Notes: generated from the sequence alone by a model not told the origin. A stretch of DNA of 48,748 bases from Syntrophaceae bacterium (GCA_003139775.1 PLGI01000124.1:1-48748); one strand, 5' to 3'; shown: positions 8,754 through 17,304, counted from the first letter of the stretch. Program-made: numbers and translations.

Positions 8754-9221
8754 TTAATCTTGCTCTATCACACGCGCAACCTCGCCACCACATCGTTTGC
8801 ATGTACCCCGTAACACAAGGGAACTGCCTGACATTGCGCCCTCCAGAAGCTGCATGGGCGTGCCAGTTCGGCAGCGTGTACACCAAACGGTATCCATGAT
8901 GTCTTTTCTTACTCTTTCCGGCACTTGGTTCCATCGCTTCTTTGCAGCGCCGGTGAACTTCGGCAACGGTATTGTTCTTATTTCACCCGTGAAATACCTT
9001 TCAAAAAGTTCTTTGGACTTGAGAAAACCCTCCTCAGTCATTGCGATCGATTTTGCTTTGACCACCGGATTCGATATATATCCTTTGTCGTAAAGTCTGT
9101 TCAAGGTTTCCCAGTCGAATCCCTTCCAAGCCCTTGCTCCCATCCCTTCCGCTCTTTCATGGGCCACAAGGTAGAGAAGTGCAAGAGTAAACTCGTCAAC
9201 TTTATTTTCATCGTAATTCAT
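8754..9221 (-). CDS. DUF6429 protein with C-terminal zinc ribbon
   Basis: The 155-residue protein opens with a DUF6429-like region (1-75: MNYDENKVDEFTLALLYLV, AWKGFDWETLNRLYDKGYIS, EEGFLKSKELFERYF). It ends with four cysteines as CTRC and CKRC (about residues 113-143), a probable zinc ribbon not normally part of the short family members. The N-terminal part looks like a winged-helix fold. Its ATG overlaps the stop of the upstream LexA-like gene by one base (TAATG), with GGAAGGAG upstream. The two genes are therefore one transcriptional unit and probably act together. The function is unknown. Confidence 0.7.
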   Translation of the reverse strand: MNYDENKVDEFTLALLYLVAHERAEGMGARAWKGFDWETLNRLYDKGYISNPVVKAKSIAMTEEGFLKSKELFERYFTGEIRTIPLPKFTGAAKKRWNQVPERVRKDIMDTVWCTRCRTGTPMQLLEGAMSGSSLVLRGTCKRCGGEVARVIEQD

Positions 9222-9502
9222 TATTTCATTCTCCTTCCAACGCGTCCGGCGCTCATTTGTATTGATTTCAAGTTGGGTAATGATTTGGGCGAAACGATCA
9301 GGGTGATGCTGCGCGCCTGTCCAGGTACGCGCCGAATGAAGCCCCGTCTCTCCAGCGTGAGCACCATCGAATGCACGCTCGACGGCGTGATCTGAAAAAA
9401 CTGCTGCATATCTGCTTCAGCCGGAGCGCAACCATGCACGATGCTGTATTGATAGATATAGGCCAGGAACTGGCCTTGTCGTTCGGTGTAAGTTGGTTTC
9501 AT
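9221..9502 (-). CDS. Stand-alone LexA-type winged-helix DNA-binding protein
   Basis: This 93-residue protein matches the N-terminal DNA-binding domain of LexA: YTERQGQFLAYIYQYSIVHG, then SSVHSMVLTLERRGFIRRVPG and a short tail. The autoprotease domain of LexA is missing, so it cannot be a RecA-cleaved repressor. Such lone domains act as small regulators. The open frame extends upstream to a GTG at 9598. The ATG at 9502 is preferred because homology begins immediately after it, although no strong ribosome site is visible there. It overlaps the DUF6429 gene by one base. Confidence 0.7.
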   Translation of the reverse strand: MKPTYTERQGQFLAYIYQYSIVHGCAPAEADMQQFFQITPSSVHSMVLTLERRGFIRRVPGQARSITLIVSPKSLPNLKSIQMSAGRVGRRMK

Positions 9503-9675
9503 AAAGTTATTTTTTTGGTCAACGTTTCCTATCCAAGAACCCTGCTCTTTTACAGCTTTTTCGGGCCATTCTTGATTTGTTATCTTTTGTATTTTCACTC
9601 ATAATGCGGAGTCAAACAGCGGCAACACAAAAATCATCCGCGAGTGTAAAGAGTCGGCTGGATTGCTTTTTGGAA

Positions 9676-10698
9676 CTATTCCGCTGCTTCGGCGGGTACT
9701 TCTTGAAGATTAATATATTTAAAGATGTCTCCTTCCCACCCAACAATCAAACCAGATTGGATAGAAACTCCTACTCCAGAAAAGAAAGATGCAAACTTCT
9801 TGATATAATTAGGGTCGGCAGGCTTTCTCTCAACTAACTGTAGAAGTTGTCGGCCAATCTCTGTAAACACGATAACAGTTATCGCTTTTCTTGGTGTACT
9901 CTTCGGCCGGTTGATCAATAAACAAGTCTTGCCACAGGTAAAAATTGTTTGTGTATCTTGCTCAACTGGTTGCAAACTAAACTCTAGGTTATTCGCCACA
10001 AGTAGATCAATCTCGCGAAGTTGCAGAAAATCAGTGAAACTAAGTCCGAAATGCTCTTTTAAGTATGTGCCATTATCAGGATCGAGCACAAACGCTTTTT
10101 TGTCACTCGCAAAACTCATAAAACTAATCTGTCCAACCTTGACAAATATTTCCGCTTCTTGCTGGGTAATATTCTTGAGCAAGTCAAGTGCTCGCAAAGA
10201 GTATGAGCCAGGTCTCTTCACCTCACCTGCGAGAACCTTACCCCAAAGCAGTTGCATTTGGTCAGTTGTTATATCTTCTGCGATACTAAAGAAACGGGTA
10301 ATCCAATCACTGTTGGGTCTTTCTGAGTTAATTTTCTGTTCGTCGCGGAGTTCTTCTGCAGCGTGTTGAGTAATTTGTTCGATATTTGCCTGCTTCTTGG
10401 CCTCTTGATATGCCATACGCGATATAACCCTTTGATCCAAGGTGGCCTCTGGAAGCATTGTTTGTTCCGTATTTGCAGATGGCTCTATGAGGATACTACC
10501 ATTTTCGTAAGTTACAGGCCCAAGTAGTTTCTGACTGTCGGCAATTGCTTGAGCAATGGCTCGGATTTCATACGCCTTCGCGTCTGCATTTTTCCGAGTG
10601 AGCAAAGAGCGTGAGACGCCACCAATGCCTTCGGCGACAACTTCTATCAGCCTTTTTAATGGTTCGCTCAATCCAGCAAGATCCTTGATTTCAAACAT
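9676..10698 (-). CDS. DUF2806 domain-containing protein
   Basis: The 340-residue protein carries the DUF2806 signature in its middle: SDWITRFFSIAEDITTDQMQ, LLWGKVLAGEVKRPGSYSLR, then ALDLLKNITQQEAEIF. The N-terminal third is helical and charged. The C-terminal part looks mixed alpha/beta and has a single CGKTC pair. No transmembrane helix is visible. GGGGAA lies about 7 bases before the ATG. The family is scattered among accessory genes, and no activity is established that I can name. It is a single gene between the LexA-like regulator and mutS, all on the minus strand. Confidence 0.7.
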   Translation of the reverse strand: MFEIKDLAGLSEPLKRLIEVVAEGIGGVSRSLLTRKNADAKAYEIRAIAQAIADSQKLLGPVTYENGSILIEPSANTEQTMLPEATLDQRVISRMAYQEAKKQANIEQITQHAAEELRDEQKINSERPNSDWITRFFSIAEDITTDQMQLLWGKVLAGEVKRPGSYSLRALDLLKNITQQEAEIFVKVGQISFMSFASDKKAFVLDPDNGTYLKEHFGLSFTDFLQLREIDLLVANNLEFSLQPVEQDTQTIFTCGKTCLLINRPKSTPRKAITVIVFTEIGRQLLQLVERKPADPNYIKKFASFFSGVGVSIQSGLIVGWEGDIFKYINLQEVPAEAAE

Positions 10699-10816
10699 AT
10701 GTTTTTCCCCTACCCAACAATTAATATACGAAATCTTTAATATTGCCGATTTTAAGAAAATGTTCGTTGGTTTTTGCGTTTTGTACGATAATATTTGTTG
10801 TAAATCAAATAATTAT

Positions 10817-13474
10817 TCATTCCGATATTTTGTTTTTCAGTTCACTCAATTTGTTGAGCGCTTCCAGCGGCGACATTGACTGAATATCGATATTTTTTAG
10901 TTCGGTGATAATTTCCTTATCTTTATTTTCCAGGGCAATCGCACTTTCTTTTCTCGTAAAAAGATTCAACTGCGGGCTTGCATTTTTTCCTTCACGGGTT
11001 CCCCGGACAATGCGGGGCATGCCGATTTCATCAAATTCTCCTTTTTCCAGATTACGCAATATTTCTTTGGCGCGGGCAATCACTTCCTTCGGCACGCCGG
11101 CGATGCGCGCCACCTCGATGCCGTAACTGCGGCTGGTTCCGCCTTCCATAATCTTACGCAGAAAAATTATTTTTTCTCCCCACTCCTTCACCGCGATATT
11201 ATAATTTTTTACTCCGGTTTTTGTCACCACCAAATCCGTCAATTGATGGTAATGAGTGGCAAACAAAGCACGGACGCCCCGCCCCCGGAAATCATGAATG
11301 TATTCGGCAACCGCCCAGGCAATGCTCAATCCGTCAAATGTGGAAGTCCCCCTTCCCACTTCGTCGAAAATGACCAGACTGCGGGAGGTCGCGTTTCTTA
11401 AAATCTCCGCCGTCTCGGTCATCTCCACCATAAATGTGCTCTGCCCTTTAATCAGACTATCGGACGCGCCGACACGGGTGAATATTTTATCAACAAGGCC
11501 TATCTTTGCTTTGGCCGCCGGGACAAAACTTCCCATTTGCGCTAAAAGGACAATCAGAGCCACTTGTCTAATATAAGTGGACTTGCCCGCCATATTCGGG
11601 CCGGTAATAATAAGTAATTTATTGTTCTGCAAATCAGTTAAACAATCGTTAGGCACGAATCCTTCTTTTTTCAATGCCGTCTCCACGACAGGATGGCGGC
11701 CGTCTTTGATTTCAATTGTGTCTTCATCATCTATTTCCGGACAGGTATAATGATATTTTTCGGCAACCTCCGCCAGAGCGGTAAGAGCGTCAAGCTCGGC
11801 AACAAGATTTGAATTATTTTGAATGTCGGTAATATATTGATTAAGATCATCGCGCAGGGAAAGAAACAGTTCCTGCTCCCGATCCTTGATTCTTTCTTCC
11901 GCGCTAAGAACGGTTTGTTCAAATTCTTTTAGCTCCTGATTAATATAACGCTCCGCGTTAACCAGCGTTTGTTTTCTTATGTAGGAATCAGGAACCAGCG
12001 CGGCATTGGCTTTTGTCACTTCAATGTAATAACCGAAAATATTATTGAAGCCGATCTTCAGGGTATTGATCCCCGTTTTTTTTCGCTCTTCGGCTTCCAT
12101 AGCGGCAATCCATTTTTTCCCGTCGCGGCTGATAGATCTCAGCTTATCCAGTTCTTCATCGTAACCCGCGGCGATGAAACCGCCATCCAGTGTTCTCTGT
12201 GGCGGATCATCAATAATCGCCCGCGAAATCAGATCAATGACGGTGGACATTTCCGTAAACCGCGCGCGAATCGCGGCAATTGCCGGAGCTGTAGAATCCA
12301 GCAGCATTGCTTTGAGCTCCGGTATAGCCAGAAGAGAAATTTTCAACGCAACTAAATCGCGGGGATTCGCCACCTTTAGCGCTACCCTTCCGGCCAGTCT
12401 TTCCAGATCATAAATGCGCGATAAAATTTTGCGCAAATTCGACCGCAGGATATGATCATCTTTGATTTCGGCAACCGCTGCCAGTCGTGTTTTGATTTTT
12501 TCCACGTTCACCAATGGATAATTCATCCACCAGTGCAGGCGTCGTGTGCCCATTGGAGTAAGCGTTTCATGGAACAAAGAAAAAAGAGAACCGGCTTTGG
12601 AATTATCCTGAATGGTCGAAAATATTTCCAGATTGCGGCGGGCAGTGTCATCGAGAAGGAGAAAATTTTCCGTGGAGTACCATTTAATTTCGCTTATATG
12701 CTGGGGATTGATTTTCTGCGTCTGGTTAACATAACTCAAAATCGCGCCAGAGGCTATCATCGCCGCCGGATGTTCATTTATTTTTGCCCTGTCCAAAACT
12801 TCGGCGGAGAAATTCTGATTCAAAACAGCACCGGCCTGCGCGGGCTGAAAACAATCTTCTTCCAGATAATTAATCCGAATTGAAGGCATCTGCGCCTCCA
12901 GCGTTTTGAGCAATATCTTATCGGGAAAATCGCGCGACAGGATTAATTCTTTAAAATCCAACCCGGAAATGGCGACAAAGAAAAATTCGCGGTCGGAAAA
13001 TTCACTTATTTGAAATTCGCCCGTGGAAATATCCAGAAAAGCAAGACCGAGCAAATCCTTGCAGGCGCAAAGGCTGGCCAGATAATTATTTTCTCCCGCG
13101 GCAAGATTTTCTTCATCCAGAACAAGACCGGGAGTGATGACCCGGATAACTTCTCTTTTGACTATTCCTTTCGCTTTTTTGGGATCTTCGACTTGCTCGC
13201 ATATCGCCACTTTAAAACCTTTTTCCACAAGTTTGGTAATATACGCGGAAGCGGCGTGATAAGGAAATCCGCAAAGCGGCACGCCGTCTTCTTTTCCTTT
13301 ATTGCGAGAAGTTAGTGTGATTTCTAAAAGAGGCGCGGCGGTTACCGCGTCTTCAAAAAACATCTCATAAAAATCACCCATGCGATAGAACAAAATACAA
13401 TCGGAGTATTTTTCTTTGATTTTTACATACTGCTTCATCGCCGGAGTCAAGTCGAGCGTCGCATCTACCGCCAT
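10817..13474 (-). CDS. mutS: DNA mismatch repair protein MutS
   Basis: This 885-residue ATPase recognises mismatches and small loops in newly replicated DNA. Domain I has GDFYEMFFEDA, containing the Phe-X-Glu mismatch wedge. The core and clamp follow. The C-terminal ABC ATPase has Walker A GPNMAGKSTYIRQ, the signature region, and Walker B with DEVGRGTSTFDG, then the ATHYHQL helix. The length is typical (850-890). The start codon lies inside the end of the upstream membrane-protein gene (10-base overlap in another frame), suggesting coupled translation. No mutL is visible in the window. Confidence 0.97.
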   Translation of the reverse strand: MAVDATLDLTPAMKQYVKIKEKYSDCILFYRMGDFYEMFFEDAVTAAPLLEITLTSRNKGKEDGVPLCGFPYHAASAYITKLVEKGFKVAICEQVEDPKKAKGIVKREVIRVITPGLVLDEENLAAGENNYLASLCACKDLLGLAFLDISTGEFQISEFSDREFFFVAISGLDFKELILSRDFPDKILLKTLEAQMPSIRINYLEEDCFQPAQAGAVLNQNFSAEVLDRAKINEHPAAMIASGAILSYVNQTQKINPQHISEIKWYSTENFLLLDDTARRNLEIFSTIQDNSKAGSLFSLFHETLTPMGTRRLHWWMNYPLVNVEKIKTRLAAVAEIKDDHILRSNLRKILSRIYDLERLAGRVALKVANPRDLVALKISLLAIPELKAMLLDSTAPAIAAIRARFTEMSTVIDLISRAIIDDPPQRTLDGGFIAAGYDEELDKLRSISRDGKKWIAAMEAEERKKTGINTLKIGFNNIFGYYIEVTKANAALVPDSYIRKQTLVNAERYINQELKEFEQTVLSAEERIKDREQELFLSLRDDLNQYITDIQNNSNLVAELDALTALAEVAEKYHYTCPEIDDEDTIEIKDGRHPVVETALKKEGFVPNDCLTDLQNNKLLIITGPNMAGKSTYIRQVALIVLLAQMGSFVPAAKAKIGLVDKIFTRVGASDSLIKGQSTFMVEMTETAEILRNATSRSLVIFDEVGRGTSTFDGLSIAWAVAEYIHDFRGRGVRALFATHYHQLTDLVVTKTGVKNYNIAVKEWGEKIIFLRKIMEGGTSRSYGIEVARIAGVPKEVIARAKEILRNLEKGEFDEIGMPRIVRGTREGKNASPQLNLFTRKESAIALENKDKEIITELKNIDIQSMSPLEALNKLSELKNKISE

Positions 13475-13875
13475 TTACCATCATCCCCTTTTTCCAGGTC
13501 AATATATTCCGATGATTTTTTTTTCTCAATCTTATGTGTGGCAATAAAAGAATTGGCCAGCCAACTGACAAAGCTGATAATAAGCGATCCTAAAAACGCG
13601 GAGAAAAAGTCTCTAACTGCAAACCCCGACACAAGATGAGCGACAAGCTCCAGCAAAAAAGCGTTTACAAAGAAATAAAATAATCCCAGCGTCAATATGC
13701 TCAGGGGCAGAGTCAGCAAAACCAAAACAGGTTTTACAAAAATATTGATAAGACCCAAAACACAGGCGGCAATGACTGCCGTGGAAAGAGTATCCACTCT
13801 GATGCCCGGCACAAAATACGAAGCAAGCAGAATGGCCACCGTTATTATCAACCATCTCGTTATTATAACTATCAT
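13465..13875 (-). CDS. Phage holin family 4 / YvlD-like small membrane protein
   Basis: The 136-residue protein has about four hydrophobic helices. It shows the family pattern ASYFVPGIRVDTLSTAVIAACVLGLIN followed by KPVLVLLTLPLSILTLGLFYFFVNAF, typical of the group named after phage holins but mostly chromosomal (YvlD-like). It ends in a charged cytosolic tail, KIEKKKSSEYIDLEKGDDG. The ORF could begin with GTG at 13878. The ATG at 13875 is chosen because GAGGT is about 6 bases upstream. It overlaps mutS by 10 bases. No lysis genes surround it, so a phage lysis role is unlikely. Confidence 0.82.
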   Translation of the reverse strand: MIVIITRWLIITVAILLASYFVPGIRVDTLSTAVIAACVLGLINIFVKPVLVLLTLPLSILTLGLFYFFVNAFLLELVAHLVSGFAVRDFFSAFLGSLIISFVSWLANSFIATHKIEKKKSSEYIDLEKGDDGKWR

Positions 13876-13914
13876 CACCCCACCTCACTATTCTAAATCA
13901 AAGTACTATTAATC

Positions 13915-14781
13915 TTATTTTTCCACAGTCACAGTTTTTGCTGATTTAAAGAAAATCCAGGAAACACTGATACCACTCATTATGGAAGTTTCCCTTTTCA
14001 CCAAAGGACTGTTTTCAAAAGATGCTCCCTGGAGAAAATCAGCGCTGACAAAGGCATTAAAAATGAATTGTTCATATGCTTTACCCAAACCAACGGTGAG
14101 CGTTGAGCCGCTGTACCCGCCGCCAGCCGAATACGCGGGACGTGCCGCTGTCGCGTAAGCCGGTTCCACAGTGTAATAATAAGCATGATAACCGCTATCG
14201 GCAAACATGGGACCTACGGATATTCCCAAATTTAATCCGGTGTCAGGGATTAAATCATCTTTTACAAAATTAATTCGCGGGCTGAACACCCAACCTTCGT
14301 GACTCACGGAAGAAAAATCTGTGGAAAAAAAAGCGCGCACGGGCAAGGTCAAATCTAATTTGAACTTATCTTCTTTGCTTTCCCAAAGTTTAATCTTTAA
14401 GGCTGGTCCTAATTCAAAAGTCGGATCCAGATCCGGCATGCCGGCGCGGGCGGAATTATTGGAGCTCTTTACCGGCACAGAGCCAAAGCCACTAAAATCC
14501 AGCAAGATCCGATCTGTTTTAAAGATTTGTCCGGTAACGCGCTGTTCGTCTACTTTTAAAAAGTCGCCGCGATAAACGAGATAAGGATATGGCAGCAGAT
14601 ACAGTCTGTTTTCGTCTGAGCCCCGATAATCAGGTATCTGGAGCAGCCCCAAACCTATGCCTAATTCCCAGAGAGGTTTTTCGAGAGGCTTCTCGAGAGG
14701 CTTTTCTTCACAAATTGCACGGCCGGGCAATAAAAAGCTCAAAAGCAACAAAGCAACTATTACCCTGCAACGAATCCGCAT
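13915..14781 (-). CDS. MipA/OmpV family outer membrane protein
   Basis: The protein has 288 residues. The first 25 are a signal peptide (MRIRCRVIVALLLLSFLLPG) and the rest is beta-rich. Family features are WELGIGLGLLQIPDYRGSDE near the mature N terminus and YLLPYPYLVYRGDFLKVD, followed by alternating strands and an aromatic C-terminal strand region (SGISVSWIFFKS). Members are outer-membrane scaffolding or porin-like proteins. The ATG at 14781 follows AGGTGAAG and is preferred over a TTG at 14799. Just after the signal peptide, EKPL is repeated three times, matching a 12-bp tandem repeat in the DNA. Confidence 0.82.
   Translation of the reverse strand: MRIRCRVIVALLLLSFLLPGRAICEEKPLEKPLEKPLWELGIGLGLLQIPDYRGSDENRLYLLPYPYLVYRGDFLKVDEQRVTGQIFKTDRILLDFSGFGSVPVKSSNNSARAGMPDLDPTFELGPALKIKLWESKEDKFKLDLTLPVRAFFSTDFSSVSHEGWVFSPRINFVKDDLIPDTGLNLGISVGPMFADSGYHAYYYTVEPAYATAARPAYSAGGGYSGSTLTVGLGKAYEQFIFNAFVSADFLQGASFENSPLVKRETSIMSGISVSWIFFKSAKTVTVEK
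14671..14706. repeat. Three tandem 12-bp units inside the OmpV-like gene
   Basis: GAGAGGTTTTTC, GAGAGGCTTCTC and GAGAGGCTTTTC follow each other and encode EKPL three times at the mature N terminus. The units are in frame, so gain or loss of one would shorten or lengthen the linker without a frameshift. Confidence 0.9.
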
Positions 14782-14831
14782 ATCTTCACCTACTGCCAAT
14801 CCTAACTCAAAGCGCTATTACGGAACGCCTG

Positions 14832-15329
14832 TCATTTGTCAAAGGGTACAAATTGTTCTTTTTTGGCGCCGCAAACGGGACATTCATCAGGCAGAACACC
14901 ATCGGCGACATACCCGCAAACTTTACAGACATAGTAAGTTGTTTCTCTTTCTTCCATAAAGTGCGACATGGCCTCTTTATAAAGTTTGGCATGAGTCTCT
15001 TCCACATCCTTGCTCTGGCTGAAAAGTAGAGAAGCTTCTTTATTGCCCTCCTCTTCCGCCAGTTTGACAAACTGATCGTAGGCGACTTCGGCGACTTTTT
15101 TCTCCGATTCAAAACTGGCGGCCAGATTTTCTTCCGTTCCCTTGATTTCCCGGAGCACCCTTAAGGCTCTCGCGCCGTGAATTTCTTCCGAAAAAGAAAT
15201 GACACGGAAAAGACGGGCCATTTGATTATAACCTTCATCTTCCGCCTTTTGCGCGTAAACCTTGAGCCTTAGTGCGGCCTTTGATTCACCGGCATAAGCC
15301 TGATTCAACGCTTCTTGAATTTTATCCAT
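14832..15329 (-). CDS. rbr: Rubrerythrin
   Basis: This 165-residue diiron protein reduces hydrogen peroxide in anaerobes. Residues 1-130 form the ferritin-like bundle with two metal-ligand helices each carrying Glu and E-x-x-H motifs (SFSEEIHGARAL and KDVEETHAKLYKEA). Residues 133-165 are a rubredoxin-like FeS4 domain with CKVCGYV and CPVCGAKKEQF. AAGGA lies 7 bases before the ATG. It is directly downstream of the rubredoxin gene and in the same strand block as the flavodiiron protein, so all three likely serve oxidative stress defence. Confidence 0.95.
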   Translation of the reverse strand: MDKIQEALNQAYAGESKAALRLKVYAQKAEDEGYNQMARLFRVISFSEEIHGARALRVLREIKGTEENLAASFESEKKVAEVAYDQFVKLAEEEGNKEASLLFSQSKDVEETHAKLYKEAMSHFMEERETTYYVCKVCGYVADGVLPDECPVCGAKKEQFVPFDK

Positions 15330-15409
15330 ATATTTATCCTTTATTTAATAGAATCTTTATTTTTTCAGGTTTCAAATCAAAGATGATATCAAGGCGGCAG
15401 TAAAACTCG

Positions 15410-15457
15410 AATTACAGTTACGCAGTAAACTGTAATTTACTAGTTGAACTGTCCCGC
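15410..15457. repeat. Composite palindromic repeat, copy B
   Basis: A perfect 10-bp stem AATTACAGTT/AACTGTAATT (15410-15419 and 15428-15437) with an 8-base loop is followed by GTTGAACTGTCCCGC. It lies between the rubredoxin and rubrerythrin genes. The layout matches copies at 6623 and 17305, although the stem sequences differ. Confidence 0.55.
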
Positions 15458-15562
15458 TTCTGTGGGACAAGGAGAGAGGCTCCGCAGGCGTATATGAAAA
15501 TACGTTGAGGAATCCGCCAACGATGCCAACACAGATAGCGCTTTGATTTGAAATTGGAACCT

Positions 15563-15721
15563 TTATTCCGGCGCGAATTCATCTTTCGCCGCCCCACAAA
15601 CAGGACAGGTCCAACCTTCCGGCAATTTCTCAAAAGGTGTGCCTGGGGTAATCCCGCCATCCTTATCTCCTTTGTCCGGATCGTAAACATAACCGCATAC
15701 ACCACAAACATATTTTTTCAT
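15563..15721 (-). CDS. Rubredoxin
   Basis: The 52-residue protein is a complete rubredoxin, a one-iron electron carrier. It starts [15 protein letters not shown] and ends [14 protein letters not shown], giving both FeS4 ligand pairs (C6/C9 and C39/C42) and the expected family length. AAGGAG precedes the ATG. It would carry electrons to the neighbouring flavodiiron protein and rubrerythrin. It is short enough that a length cut-off would miss it, and a longer frame on the same strand at 15418-15711 is only its shadow. Confidence 0.96.
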   Translation of the reverse strand: MKKYVCGVCGYVYDPDKGDKDGGITPGTPFEKLPEGWTCPVCGAAKDEFAPE

Positions 15722-15855
15722 TATTCACTCCTTAATATTTTTTCACCATTAAAGATTTTTGCAACACTGCATAAAACCGGCAATTATGTAATACCGGTCG
15801 TAGATGACCTTTAGGTTACGAAGGCCGGTATCCAGTATTATCAATTATTTCCTAG

Positions 15856-15926
15856 ATTCCGGCCTGCGCCGGAATGACGAACAAATGACACCTTTTAAAT
15901 GAACCTCCCCGCAGCAAGCTGCGGGG
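15856..15926. repeat. Intergenic palindromes between rubredoxin and flavodiiron genes
   Basis: This part of the 276-base gap holds ATTCCGGC/GCCGGAAT at 15856-15875, with the following TGACG typical of a widespread bacterial intergenic repeat. It also holds CCCCGCAGC/GCTGCGGGG at 15907-15926 with a 2-base loop. A third, weaker stem, GCGAAGC/GCTTCG, lies near 15955-15972. I see no gene here. Confidence 0.65.
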
Positions 15927-15997
15927 TATCTCATGGTTGGTAGCTACTCTCCAAGCGAAGCAAGCTTCGGGGAATATTACCCGGAGAGATTTAATAT

Positions 15998-17209
15998 TTA
16001 ATCAGAAGCCGCTCTTTTGAGCAGTTCCGCCGCGATGGTTTTTCCCAACTCGTGACATTTTTCGAAAACAGAGTTATCGGGAACATTCTTTACGGAGACC
16101 GCTTCAGCCGCAATTTCCACTTTCATTTCTTTTAATATAGCTTCCAAATTCTTGACCGATTCTCCGCTCCAGCCATAAGAACCGAAAGCCGCGCCGATAA
16201 GATTGGCCGGTTTCAATCCTTTCAGATAGGTCATTACATCCGCCATTTGCGGCAGAATATTGTTGTTGAGTGTCGGCGAACCGACTATCAGCGCACCGGC
16301 ATCAAGCACTTCATAAACAACTTCACTGCGGTGAGTTTCATTCATCGACAAAAGTTTTACCTTGATGCCTGCCCCAGCTAAGGCTTCAGCGATGGCACTC
16401 GCCATTTTCTCGGTAGAATGCCACATTGTTCCATAAACCACAACTGCTTTCGCTGTCGGCTTTTGCGAAGCCCATTTTTTATAAAGATCAATAATCCAGC
16501 CGATATCCTTGCGCCAGACAGGCCCGTGATCGGGAGCAATAATTTTGATTTTCAGTCCCGCTGCCGCGACCTTTTCCAGAGTCTTTAAAACAATCGGCGA
16601 ATAAGGCAGAACAATATTGGCGTAGTATGTTGCCGCCTCATATTCCAGCGTCGCCGCCGGAATTTCATCGGCAAAACGCTCCAGCGTCGCCAGATGCATA
16701 CCGAAAGCGTCCTGCGAAAACAAAAGCTGATCTTTTGCCAGATAGGTAAACATCGAATCCGGCCAATGAATCATGCGCGTTTCCATAAAAGTTAATTCCA
16801 TATTACCAAGGCTTAACGTCTCGCCGTCTTTCACGGGAATTATTTCATGCTGGTCATGGAACAATTCTTTCAACGTTTTTACGCCGATGGTCGAAGCGAA
16901 TACCTTCTTTGGCTTGATGAAATCAATTACTTCGGGCAGACAGCCGGAATGATCCATTTCGGAATGGTTGGAAATAATATTTTTTATTTTGGAAGGCTCA
17001 ACGACGGATTTAATACGGGCAAGCATTTCATCTTTGAACGGCGCCTTGACCGTATCTATTAAAGTAATATCGTCTGCCATTACCAGATAGGCGTTATAAG
17101 TACTGCCGTGGGGTGTGGTGTATCCATGAAAATCCCGGATTGTCCAATCGATAGCGCCAACCCAGTAAACATTATCAGTCACTTTTACAGCCGAATAAAT
17201 ATCATTCAT
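15998..17209 (-). CDS. fprA: Flavodiiron protein (rubredoxin:oxygen/NO oxidoreductase)
   Basis: This 403-residue enzyme reduces oxygen to water, or nitric oxide to nitrous oxide, with electrons from rubredoxin. Residues 1-250 are a metallo-beta-lactamase-like diiron domain with NHSEMDHSG, the H-x-E-x-D ligand motif, and later the ligands in SQDAFG and PDHGPVW. Residues 255-400 are a flavodoxin domain beginning AVVVYGTMWHSTEKMA, with SPTLNNN and AFGSYGWSG contacting FMN. No extra rubredoxin or flavin reductase domain is fused, so the separate rubredoxin gene next to it is the likely partner. GAGGTG is at 17215-17220, and a run of 12 C residues (coding sense) starts 11 bases further upstream. 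Confidence 0.95.
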   Translation of the reverse strand: MNDIYSAVKVTDNVYWVGAIDWTIRDFHGYTTPHGSTYNAYLVMADDITLIDTVKAPFKDEMLARIKSVVEPSKIKNIISNHSEMDHSGCLPEVIDFIKPKKVFASTIGVKTLKELFHDQHEIIPVKDGETLSLGNMELTFMETRMIHWPDSMFTYLAKDQLLFSQDAFGMHLATLERFADEIPAATLEYEAATYYANIVLPYSPIVLKTLEKVAAAGLKIKIIAPDHGPVWRKDIGWIIDLYKKWASQKPTAKAVVVYGTMWHSTEKMASAIAEALAGAGIKVKLLSMNETHRSEVVYEVLDAGALIVGSPTLNNNILPQMADVMTYLKGLKPANLIGAAFGSYGWSGESVKNLEAILKEMKVEIAAEAVSVKNVPDNSVFEKCHELGKTIAAELLKRAASD

Positions 17210-17231
17210 TTTTTCACCTCGTATATTTTTT

Positions 17232-17243
17232 GGGGGGGGGGGG
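17232..17243. repeat. Homopolymer of 12 G (12 C in fprA sense) in the fprA leader
   Basis: An uninterrupted G run occupies 17232-17243, 22 bases before the fprA ATG and 11 bases before its ribosome-binding site. Runs this long are prone to slipped-strand changes. The exact length may also reflect sequencing or assembly error. Confidence 0.85.
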
Positions 17244-17304
17244 ATAGGTTCAACCTGCCCCCCAAATCTTATTTAGTAATAACCATGTTTTTATTGTTGA
17301 AACT

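Noticed and set aside
13465-13875. Phage lysis cassette or prophage remnant
   Set aside because: The family is named after holins, but no endolysin or phage gene is near, and the protein matches the chromosomal YvlD-like group.
14671-14706. Possible CRISPR-like short repeats
   Set aside because: Only three 12-bp units with no spacers, in frame inside a gene. No CRISPR array is present anywhere in the window.
15418-15711. 97-codon minus-strand frame over the rubredoxin gene
   Set aside because: It is an out-of-frame shadow of the rubredoxin and includes intergenic hairpin sequence.
15940-15990. Small RNA gene between rubredoxin and flavodiiron genes
   Set aside because: The palindromes match common intergenic repeats, and no promoter with matching terminator could be assigned.
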